This document shows, piece by piece, positions 35,301-44,581 of a stretch of DNA of 64,000 nt. The number at the start of each line of letters is the position of its first letter. Within the stretch, counting starts at the first letter, position 1. The notes below the pieces were generated by a model. It was not told the origin of the DNA, searched no databases, and saw only the letters and a list, made by a program, of their open reading frames with translations. Source of the stretch: Whalleya microplaca (Eukaryota; Ascomycota; Sordariomycetes; Xylariales; Xylariaceae); assembly GCA_022497155.1 (NCBI GenBank), contig MU385739.1, positions 1-64,000 on the forward strand. Direction: 5' to 3'. The position numbers and the translations under genes were made by a program.

Positions 35301-38114
35301 CCTGCCGTAGGCAACCAACCAGCTTGCGCAGTAATACTATTAATATATCTTAATTTGAAATATATTTCGTCTCGTTCAGAGCAGTTCGGTCAATGACAGT
35401 CATCGACGAGTCCTGATGTCCCATTTTCATACGTAGATTCCGCTGAGATACAGGAAGAGTATCGGATCGTTGGATGGTTACGCTGCATTCGTCGATTGAA
35501 TGTGATCGTGGCGACAAATAGCAGTACCTCCCCCCATTGTGCGTCGGCTTGGTGGCCATAAGTCTACTGAAACTTTGATTTTGTATTTGCCGATTTAAAG
35601 GATTCAAAAGGATTCTTACTGTGGTGGCAATACATCAGAGTCTGGTCTGATTGGAGTTGATGAATCCTCCCCTCCTATTAGAAAAGGGGGGTTATCTGTC
35701 CACTTTTCAGCTTTTATATTGTCCATTCTCTCAAACAAATAGATTGGCTGATAGTCAGCGTCTAAGCTTCAGAATATTCTGATTCCACTGGCACAGAGTC
35801 CTTATCAATATTTCAGTGGGTAGAGTAACGCTGCATCTAAGAATTACTTGTTATTGCGACACGGGCTGTGCGCTCCAAGTAATTCGTTAAGGGAAAAGAT
35901 TTTGTGCTTTTCCATTCATTCATATTGCTTGATTTGTACCGGGCGCTAAGGCCAAGACTAACAGGCGACCAGGGCTACTACACCTATGGGCTCTATGATT
36001 TATCCCAAGTCTCGAGCCCTTTAGTTGGTACCTCTGTATATTTATGTGGGTGCAAGCTCTGATGACCAACTTGAGACACCGCATGCATCTGTCGAGTTGT
36101 ATGTGTGAAATGACAGCAACAGCTAATCATGGCATCTTTCAAACCGTTCGAGACTCGTAACTGTCTTATATATATGTAACTTATATGTTGTGCTCTTCTT
36201 TAAGGTGTCAGTCCTGTGCCATATAGCCTCGAATTATCGCATTCGTTAAGTTACCTACCTAGTGCCAAACTGTCCCCATTTACATAAGATAGATCCTGCT
36301 TACTCATGATTAAGTTTTATGCTTTCCCCTTAAAATGTTCAATCCGAACTTCTTATATGTAGTATTAGGAAACACAGCATATAATTTATCAATATCGGGG
36401 CTACAGGAGCAAAATGTTAACAACAAATTACCAAAATGTCCAAGCCGCGGAAGCAACCAAAAAGAGGCCGAGCATACTTCAACTAGGCTCTTCAAGTTTC
36501 ACGCTCAGGTCACATAGCTAGAATACTCTCCCTTCAAATACAACTACTGGGGAGCTCTATAATTAGAATCAGTCTAGTCTGGGAATAATATCTTGTTCCC
36601 TTATGCTGTCACACGGCCATTGGAGCCAAGACCTGTTGGAAGCTATACGAGATGCAGGAATGCTGCACGAGTACATATATTGGGTGCTGTTGGTTGTTAA
36701 TTCGTTACTGATGGAATGTATTACTGCCTAACAAAAGGTATGATCATCAGACGACGCCGATGTAGGCAACAAGAGATTACGCGTACTAGAGTACGTACTG
36801 TAGTAGCAGGTCTATATAAGACCATACGCCGATACAGATTAGATTGGAACCCATAAGCACCCTCAGAGGCCCTAGAGAATTATTACTGAATTGACACATT
36901 CCAAGCCCTATTACAGCCCTTGTCACATATGCCCACATCTCCCATAGTAACTACCTGGGATAATCATTATATATCACCACATAAGCAACTGTTGATGAGA
37001 TTTTCAAAACATACAGGACGATGTCCGATTACCAAGAACATAAGATGTTGTCAAAAGATTCAGTTCATGATCAAATGAGCCACTTCCTCTGCTGTGCAAT
37101 CATTGTACTTGCCTGTCAACAGGGTCTCCTCGTGGTAAAAAGATGGGCCCAAGCGCGTCAAGAGGTTCCCGAAGCGCCATCTGCCTCTTGCTCGGTTATG
37201 TTCAATGTATCCTCGTAGCTTCCTTGCTCCGCCTGGAGATTTTAGCAGCAATGACACTTAACACAACGACGATAGCCCTGGAAGTCATCACAGACAGTTG
37301 CTCCGAGAGCTTAGAACTTCAGAGGTCTTTCTACTAACTGCAGGAAGATTGCTTAGAATATACCTTCGATTCACAAAGACAAGCTCGTAATGGTTATGGC
37401 AGTACTTAAATGGCATGGCAATTATACACAAAATAAATATGATGATTCAACATGCCTATCGGTTAAGCTTAGCAGGGCTGACTGTAGGTCCTGGATGGGT
37501 GGTCATTAGATGTTGTTGAGCCTACAGGCTGCAGTCTTATTGAATTCGATAAGAATTTCGAAATGCCATCTATCTAAATTTAATAGAAAATACCCAGTCG
37601 TGCTTGCTATTAGAAATCGAACCTAACTTGCTCTATATACCTAGTCACGGGAAATTCGCTAGGCAATAATGTTTTCAGGTTTACATAGTATGACTATACT
37701 TGTGTGTATGACGTCTCTTATGTAGAAATATCCACTCAATAGTGGCCTACAGACCTATTGAATGGTGAATGTTTGTTTGATGGTGGATGTTGGTTTGATA
37801 GCAAATGTTCGTTCGTTTGACCATTGTCCAGTTGGGCAACAATGAATGCCGATACAAACACAGCACCACATTGAACCGAAGTACTTCCTAGGAAATGCCC
37901 ATTTACAAGGTACTTAAAAGCGACCTGGCGGAGAGATTTCCATTCTACAAAATTTAATGCAAATCTACCACAGAGTATATAAGGTGCTAATATCTGACCT
38001 GTATTAGCGGTATCGCTTTTGCCACAGAATCACTTTCTTTGTAATTATTCCCCTTCCATCTCCCCTTCTTGAAATGAGCCCTGTCTAACATGCAAATAAA
38101 GCTAAGCAGCAATT
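32331..38114. other. Large gene-poor intergenic region (5.8 kb)
   Basis: Only short unconnected frames. It contains an alternating GC tract (34242-34257, potential Z-DNA), GTGCC repeats (about 34941-34955) and many short TA-rich stretches. I find no gene, tRNA or recognisable transposon ORF. Confidence 0.5.
37976..37983 (+). promoter_or_regulatory. TATA box of the F-box protein gene
   Basis: TATATAAG lies 132 nt upstream of the start codon at 38115, in a plausible position for a core promoter. Confidence 0.5.
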
Positions 38115-40100
38115 ATGTCAACCTCGTCGGCATCTCCTTTGGAAAGTCTTCCTCTGATCGCTCTCGAGCGCATCTGTGAATACCTAGCACAACACGACTC
38201 TAAGAGGCGCAGCCTGCAAGCCTTCTCATTGACGAGCAGAACCTGTTGCTACGTAGCTGCACCACAGCGATTCAGTCAAGTTCATCTCTTTTTTCGGAGG
38301 CGGCAATTACTGGATGATTTGAGACGATGGAACGAGGTGCTCAGTATTGGTGGCCGCTTTCGATACGTACGCCGGCTCAAAATGTCGATGTTCGTATCAC
38401 CAGAGAAGCGAGAAGAATGGAGACAAGAGGACGCCAATGACGATAGTCAGGACTACTTTGGCATGCATAAGTTCTGCCAACCTTCCGAGCTGACCACCGA
38501 GCTCCTACTACTCAACAGGGATTTCCGCCCAGACTACTTTGGTGCAGATTTGCAACCTCTTGCAAATTTCATTGGTCAGCTGCCAGGCCTTAAGGATCTG
38601 GTCTGGGATGACTTAATTGAAATTCCACAAAGCATACTCTCAGCTGTTGATAACATAGGCTGTCGTCTCCATGTATACGGCTTCGGTGTTGGCAGCTTCA
38701 GACAAGATCGAGGCGAACCTCACCATATCGACCTAGGCAAATCCACAATCGCGATATCGCCCCATCTACATAGCGTCGTTGTGCCATTTTATGACTATGA
38801 CAATGACAGCAACATCAAAGAAACTGTGTTGCATATAGTGGCTAGGGCTGCGCCTAAATTGGTAAATTTGTGGATGGACCTCCCTTACATATATCCTGAT
38901 GGTCCGGAAGATTTTCAGTGGATACATGAATATCGGTTCCCTGAGACAGCAGTGCCAGATGAGCGCGTGCTAGGCAGTCTTCAGAGCTTGTTCATAAATG
39001 ACAGCAACTATTGGAATACGCAAATAGGCAACTGGATCAGTCACATCGACTTTGCTAACTTGCGTCGTCTTACAATCCACTGGCATCCGATGACTAATCT
39101 TGTTGCTACATCACTAGAACCCCTAGCCGAGATGGCTGTGGACGGCCGCTTCAAGTCGTTGCACTCGCTAGAATTGTTATTACCTCATTCATGCACTCCC
39201 CGGATGCAGAAGGCTCTATCCCTACTACTTGAGCACTTGAATCCCCTCGGGTCGTTGCATCTGAGCGGTTTTATCGACGGCGGAACATTCAAAACTATTT
39301 TACGTCGCCACGGTGGAACAAATTTACGCGAGCTTCGATTGCTTCCACGCCATATCTTCGACTCACGAGGGCCCTTAGTCGACCTTTCAGAAGCCGCTAT
39401 CCAATGCCTTGTAGAGCAGTGCCCAAATCTGGAACAAGCCGAGTTTGTCATCCGGCGCACGCGAGGCGACCACAGAGAGACGGGGATTTACCGAGCGTTG
39501 AGCAGACTACCACAGCTGAAGCATGTCTCCTTGAATCTTTGGTTCTCAATGGGAGATATCGATGAAGATTACGAAGAGGAAAGATATCATCAAGAGCCTA
39601 TATCCCACCTGCAACTTCGCGACGCCTTCACCAATAGCGCCATGGACTCCTCCCTTGCCCTTTCGATCTTCAATTTGATATCATCTGGGGGCAGTTTGAG
39701 GACTCTTAAATTGCGCATTGAACGAAGCCGATTTCCATACCTCGACATAGAGCTAAGAAATATATTGACGCGGATTGGGCAGAGCTGGGCCTGTGAGCGA
39801 GACAATCAAGGCAAAGTCTCCGTACGTCCGCTTAAGAACGAGAACGGTTGGGAATGGAAAGGTATAGAGAAACGCTGCTATGCGGTGGCTTGGGACAGTG
39901 CATGGCCTCTAAGTCGTGTAAATAGGTGGGAGAATTGGAAGAGTCTTCCACTTTCTGGTGTTCCACCTCCCAATAGGGTGGAAACGCGCCGGGCCCTGGA
40001 TCGACCGCCCACATTGAGAGCGTGTGGCCATATACAGGATCACCACTGCAGTCCTTTCCGCAAACATCATCAGCATCAGTGCCGTCAGGTATACGATTGA
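38115..40100 (+). CDS. F-box protein with LRR-like region
   Basis: An uninterrupted frame of 661 aa from ATG 38115. Residues ~8-55 (LESLPLIALERICEYLAQHD... SLTSRTCCYVAAPQRF) form an F-box, the Skp1-binding helix set that recruits substrates to SCF ubiquitin ligases. The rest has scattered leucine-rich strands (LRRLTIHW, LHSLELLLP, LGSLHLSGF, LRELRLLP, LKHVSLNLW, LRTLKLRI), as in fungal F-box proteins of the large, fast-evolving families. The last ~45 residues become His/Arg/Cys-rich and unlike the rest, so a 3' intron or altered stop is possible. Substrate unknown. Confidence 0.82.
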   Translation: MSTSSASPLESLPLIALERICEYLAQHDSKRRSLQAFSLTSRTCCYVAAPQRFSQVHLFFRRRQLLDDLRRWNEVLSIGGRFRYVRRLKMSMFVSPEKREEWRQEDANDDSQDYFGMHKFCQPSELTTELLLLNRDFRPDYFGADLQPLANFIGQLPGLKDLVWDDLIEIPQSILSAVDNIGCRLHVYGFGVGSFRQDRGEPHHIDLGKSTIAISPHLHSVVVPFYDYDNDSNIKETVLHIVARAAPKLVNLWMDLPYIYPDGPEDFQWIHEYRFPETAVPDERVLGSLQSLFINDSNYWNTQIGNWISHIDFANLRRLTIHWHPMTNLVATSLEPLAEMAVDGRFKSLHSLELLLPHSCTPRMQKALSLLLEHLNPLGSLHLSGFIDGGTFKTILRRHGGTNLRELRLLPRHIFDSRGPLVDLSEAAIQCLVEQCPNLEQAEFVIRRTRGDHRETGIYRALSRLPQLKHVSLNLWFSMGDIDEDYEEERYHQEPISHLQLRDAFTNSAMDSSLALSIFNLISSGGSLRTLKLRIERSRFPYLDIELRNILTRIGQSWACERDNQGKVSVRPLKNENGWEWKGIEKRCYAVAWDSAWPLSRVNRWENWKSLPLSGVPPPNRVETRRALDRPPTLRACGHIQDHHCSPFRKHHQHQCRQVYD

Positions 40101-40444
40101 ATCTAACATTGGCTATGGGCGGAGTCATAAACATTGAACGCGTGACGCCCAAGAAAAACAAAGTCCCACAAGCCGATTAGAGTCAATCAGGACCTAGGAC
40201 AAGAGATGACCTCCCTACTGCCAACTTTATGGGCTGCGGATAAGCTGAACGTGGTATATAGACTATATGGTAAATAGACCGAATGAAGTAGTCAGGCTTC
40301 GATCACGAGGACCTACATTGTTTATTGAGTGAGACTTGAAAGTGCGATATTCACTACGGAATCGATCGCTATGTAGTTGGTGGGAGGTTATACAATGTCT
40401 ATAGCGTTGCTTAGTATCACCGCGCAGTTGGCGCACACGTTAAT
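40101..40444. other. Convergent gap
   Basis: 344 nt between the convergent F-box and Cys-rich genes. Nothing recognised. Confidence 0.5.
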
Positions 40445-40897
40445 CTACAGTGTCCCTGAAGCTATCATGATGACTAGGGCCATAACCATCCAACACGCCG
40501 AACCTACCCTATGCCGTCCCGCTGCGTCTGATCCCTCAGCCTGTTTGGACCCCACACATTGCGCTCCTATGCCTAGATCATGTGTCTGATTTCCGAACTT
40601 GGCTTTTACGCCCTCATCGTAACAGTCATATAATGCACTCCATCGCGCAGCATACTCGTCATCGCTCAGTCCCCCAGACGTGTAGTTGCAGTAGGCCCAA
40701 CAGGAGTCGAAGTCCTCCCTCGGCCAGGCCAGAACGGCCACGTCGGTGTTACAGCATTTTTGTAAAACGTCGCTCGTGTTGCTGGCTACTGTCGTGGCGC
40801 ACTGCGAGAAATTGTATGAGCCAGGTGGGTCAACGTCTGGGTGGAATTGGGTTGATGTCGGGCAAGTGCTGCTGTTTCCATCCCGAGCGACGAGCAT
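40445..40897 (-). CDS. Small Cys-rich protein with hydrophobic C-terminal tail
   Basis: 150 aa from ATG 40897. The body has eight cysteines, including one CC pair, and several N-glycosylation sequons (NSS, NFS, NTS, NYT, NQT), both typical of extracellular proteins. The last ~18 residues (ACWMVMALVIMIASGTL) are hydrophobic after a small-residue stretch (GSDAAG), which resembles a GPI-anchor signal. No signal peptide is present at this ATG. The frame stays open for 18 codons upstream to a stop without a hydrophobic segment, so an upstream exon carrying a signal peptide is likely but not found. Family unknown. Confidence 0.55.
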   Translation of the reverse strand: MLVARDGNSSTCPTSTQFHPDVDPPGSYNFSQCATTVASNTSDVLQKCCNTDVAVLAWPREDFDSCWAYCNYTSGGLSDDEYAARWSALYDCYDEGVKAKFGNQTHDLGIGAQCVGSKQAEGSDAAGRHRVGSACWMVMALVIMIASGTL

Positions 40898-42152
40898 TTT
40901 GGTCGATTGTAATGTTGGTAGACAATTTTTTAGAATTGAGTGTTGGTTTCAGAAGTATTGAGACGGGCCAGGCTCGTAGAGAGTGAGATTTGCATATTCA
41001 GATCATAATAATGTCATGCGAAGAAGAGTTGTTCGGTCGCCATTCGAAGCAGGAGATACCTGCTATACTTGCGTGGAAGATGGTGCAGGAGAAGCTGAGG
41101 TTTTCGTAGTGACACCCTGTAATGTAGGCATGCTGTTGGAAGTTGGGGTGACGTCAAAAGGAATCGCCCAGGAGATCGGCGACTTCACTCGTTCAGCTTT
41201 AGGGCGATCCCTTCATCTGATCATAGCGTTATTACTTGTTGGTGCTGTATGTCGTGCAGCTGAGCCCCTGCCTTCGAAGAGCCAACAGCTTTGAGCTGAT
41301 GCTGTGCCTCAGCCCTACAGCCCCAGTCTGCCCTCCACTTAATTCCTGTTAAAAAGTCCCGATTTACTGCATTCAGTACAATTCACGAGACGATGTCAGA
41401 GCAACTATGCATAGTCACTTCCTTCCCTATTGCAACTTCTATTCCTCATTGTGATGGGCCATCCTACGGTCGACACCACGGCTAGCTGATGTGAGGCCAA
41501 ATAGCACAATTATTTTGATAGACTGTGAAATTTCTGAGAAGGGAAGGTCTGAATGTGCCGATGGAGGACAAAATCGAGTCTGCTTCTATTTTCATATTCT
41601 CCACTTCTTGAGGGCTCTTCGTTCAACATTTTAGCCAGGTAAAATGTAATAGGTATGTCAGATTATAGATGGAGTGTCTAATCAACGGTCCACGCCTATA
41701 GCTATAGCCAAGGCTGACTCCAGTGTCAATATTCTACAATGATGACTTTTGCAATGCTTATAACCTATGTCTACTTCGACAGGGGTATAACTACACAGTA
41801 GTTATGCTATAACAGTAAATATCAATACTTAAAGAAACGAAGAAAAGCTTTGAAATGTGTGTGTATAGTCAAGTTCATGTGATCTTCAGTATAGTACTAT
41901 CGTACAACTATAGTCTTCTGTTATAAAATCATTATAACCCGGCACCACAAGCTTACATATGTCCACAGAACTAGAGTGACTAAGCTTGGAATAACTCGTT
42001 AGTTTAAGCTTATGACTGCTAATTAAATAACGCATAATTTATGTTTGTTTTATATAATCAGGTTCACATAATAGGTAGATACAGGCTAATAGACTATGTG
42101 TTACAACCACCCATTCCTGAATATCCCCGCAACCAGCTACCACGTGATTTAT

Positions 42153-42216
42153 GGTTGCCAAGAGGGATAGTGGCTTGGCAACCATCTGGTTGCCAAGGCT
42201 CTTAGTGGCTTGGCAA
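42153..42216. repeat. Two tandem hairpin units built on GGTTGCCAAG
   Basis: GGTTGCCAAG (42153-42162) and CTTGGCAACC (42174-42183) are a perfect 10-bp inverted repeat with an 11-nt spacer. 35 nt on, GGTTGCCAAG (42188-42197) is repeated, with CTTGGCAA (42209-42216) again 11 nt later. Both spacers end in TAGTGG. So four TTGCCAA/TTGGCAA half-sites lie with fixed spacing, about 30 nt upstream of a TATA-like ATATAAAAGG. Confidence 0.9.
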
Positions 42217-43278
42217 TCAAGTCCCATTTACTAGGAAGCTATTCAGATATAAAAGGACTGTATTTCGCCGTCCCTTAGATAGTCTCTCTTTGCTAGCCAG
42301 CGATCAATCTAAGTATTTTACCTTTTACGCCTTTTGTTATTTTAAATCAAGACCTGTGGTAACGGCTTCGTTACACTATGATATCTGTATATTCTGCTCT
42401 CATCCTTTTTAAGAATGTCATGCTTTAGCTTAATACTGGCTTGGAATCTATGGAATTTATGGGAAGCGGCTGCCTGTGCTTGTTCTCTTCGACGCGATTT
42501 CGCGGCGCAGCTAGTGATGGGCAATTCAATCTCCTAGAAAAGAAGGTGTCCATAGGATTGTTAAGTCTATTTTCAGGTTCCAGATGAACGAGAAAAGTTC
42601 CAACCCAATTAAAGGCATACCTTTGGGCATTCACCAAGTAATCCAAGGTAATAATCATAGATTTTGCACTTCTACTATGCTACCGCTAACGATAGAGTAG
42701 TATACCATGTATTCTTCATTCTACCCGTCATGATTTTTAGCCTAGGGCTTCGCACTCTTAATATCATTAACTAGTGTAAGGTGGAAGATTTTGTTGTCGT
42801 TGGGTTTACGACTGATAATTCATCGGATCTTTAATTTTCGATAGAGTTACGGCACAGATTAAAACCATGCCCTGTGCATGTTTCATCCGCATAGCCTTGT
42901 AGCTGTTGTAACAAGGCTTTCACAAGGTTGCTGCTCAGCTACTTGTTATAGATAGAGTTCCTTTTTAAACATGCAATCATCCTATATTTATGGTGCCAGC
43001 TGATATGCAGTCCTTTCCCTAATCTAGTTTAATGCCATGGCTAACTTTGAACACTTCCAACAACCAATACTGTCAAGATCGGCAACATACTACAAGAAAC
43101 CTAAGAATGTGCGCCGTAGATAAACATTTGAAGAGAATAGCTTACCGTATATGAGCTGCATGACTGAGGCATATACTTTATTGTGACGTCACGCCCATCC
43201 CACGAGGCTTAGAGGGCAATGAAGATATGGACTATTGCTCGACACTCTCCATACTGTGAAAGTATTTCAGTAATACAA

Positions 43279-43292
43279 TATATATATATAAA
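43279..43292 (+). promoter_or_regulatory. TATA tract of the secreted protein gene
   Basis: A run of alternating TA ending in TATATAAA lies about 140 nt upstream of the ATG at 43429. Confidence 0.5.
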
Positions 43293-43428
43293 GCAACACT
43301 CCAGAGTCTCAGTCATGATATCCTGCCCAGCATTTCCACCAAGATTCATATCAGCCCGCAGATTGTTCCTTTGCTTCATTCCTAAGCCCCCATAGTCACA
43401 GTGCACCTGAAAGTCCTTCATCGTCGCT

Positions 43429-44581
43429 ATGGGTTTCAAAGAAGCCTGTATTATTTTTGCGATAATCGCTAAGGGTCTGGGTAGCCCGGTTCTCACGAAC
43501 GAACTGCTTCCAGAGCATGAAGCCTTAGCAAAAAGAGCCATTCTACAGAAAAGGTGTGACAACACACTCTATGCAGATCCATACAAAGTAAGAAACGCGG
43601 AAAGGCTCTTTGCCGTCCAGACCGAAGTGAGTACACTAATGTCGCATATAGGATCAATATGACTGTCCCAAGAAATTCAAGATGAACAAACAAGGCTATT
43701 GCGTCGACGGCATCCCCGGCAGTCCCGGTAACACTGGTTGTAATGGTTATTGTGAGGTTAAAATAACCTTTGTCTATGGCCAGGAGATTCAGTATAACAA
43801 CGACTGTCGTGCGAATAGCGAACCCTGTATGTTACTACAGGGATGGAGCGTAACACACTCAGAGACATTTGAAGTCAATGGTGGCATCGCGACCCGAGAT
43901 TCGCTAAATGATACCTCCGACGGTGATCTCGTTGCTCGAGAGGGCGGAGGATCTAACTTGCTCAAATGTGGGTACATCTATAGTTCGATTAAGGCCATCT
44001 TATATCCTGACATATTTATACGCAGTAACCTTCAACCTCGGAGCCAGCTACTCGTGGACGGATAGCTTTACTCGCTCTGTGACACAGACTCAGGGGAAGC
44101 CAAAGGACGAGACCCGTTGCGGACACTGGTCATTTATCCCTTGGAAAGTCAGGTATGCATCAACCCTAGCATACCTACTATTTCGTCCGTACTGCAGAGT
44201 CTTCATTGTAAAAAGTTCTATTAAGTCAAAACTAAACTAATATACGTCTCTAACAGGTCATGTGGAACATTGACAAACTCCGGAACCAAGGCAGTATCTA
44301 CCAATGATAAAGCCTGCTCCTTAAATCCGTATTGTAGCGGGAGTGCGAACAACGGCAAAGCGTGCGATAAGGAGGGCCCGCTGAAGAACACGCCCAACTG
44401 GTGCGTCGAGACTACGATCAAGAACAAAGACGGGTCTCCCGCCGGAACCGACATCTTCGTCGCTACTGGCTGTGGCAGTGATCGAGGGCCCGAACCCAAG
44501 GGCCAAGACCGCATTTACTACTTTCCTGGTGTATCGTTGGACTCTAAATTCAAGGGCGACCCGAAAACAGCTCGGGATTAG
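43429..44581 (+). CDS. Secreted Cys-rich protein of unknown family (four exons)
   Basis: Exons 43429-43587, 43652-43967, 44026-44152 and 44257-44581 encode 308 aa. Introns 43588-43651 (GTAAGA...ATAG), 43968-44025 (weak donor GTGGGT, branch CCTGAC, CGCAG) and 44153-44256 (GTATGC...AACAG). The N-terminus has a short hydrophobic segment (residues 6-18) fitting a signal peptide, then two dibasic sites (KR at 35-36 and 41-42) fitting Kex2-type processing. After that come CVDG...GNTGCNGYCEVKITF, an SVTHSETFEVNGG block, LTFNLGASYSWTDSF, CGHWSFIPW and SCGTL, and a Cys-rich C-terminal part with about six cysteines. The alternating beta-like pattern suggests a disulfide-bonded beta domain. I recognise no named family. 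It could be a fungal effector or a wall-associated protein. It is flanked by gene-poor DNA on both sides. Confidence 0.78.

Larger units (their letters stand above)
40898..43428. other. Intergenic region with hairpin repeats and TATA-like element
   Basis: 2.5 kb. A Leu-rich plus-strand frame (40983-41294) begins with GTG and is not supported. The clear structures are the tandem inverted repeats at 42153-42216, a TATA-like ATATAAAAGG at 42247-42256, and the TATA tract of the next gene. Confidence 0.5.

Noticed and set aside
40983..41294. 103-codon plus-strand frame with hydrophobic segment HLIIALLLVGAV
   Set aside because: Begins with GTG, has no ATG-led signal and no splice partner; not supported as a gene.
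42153..42216. CRISPR-like repeat
   Set aside because: Only two units, each an inverted repeat with near-constant spacers, in a eukaryotic genome.
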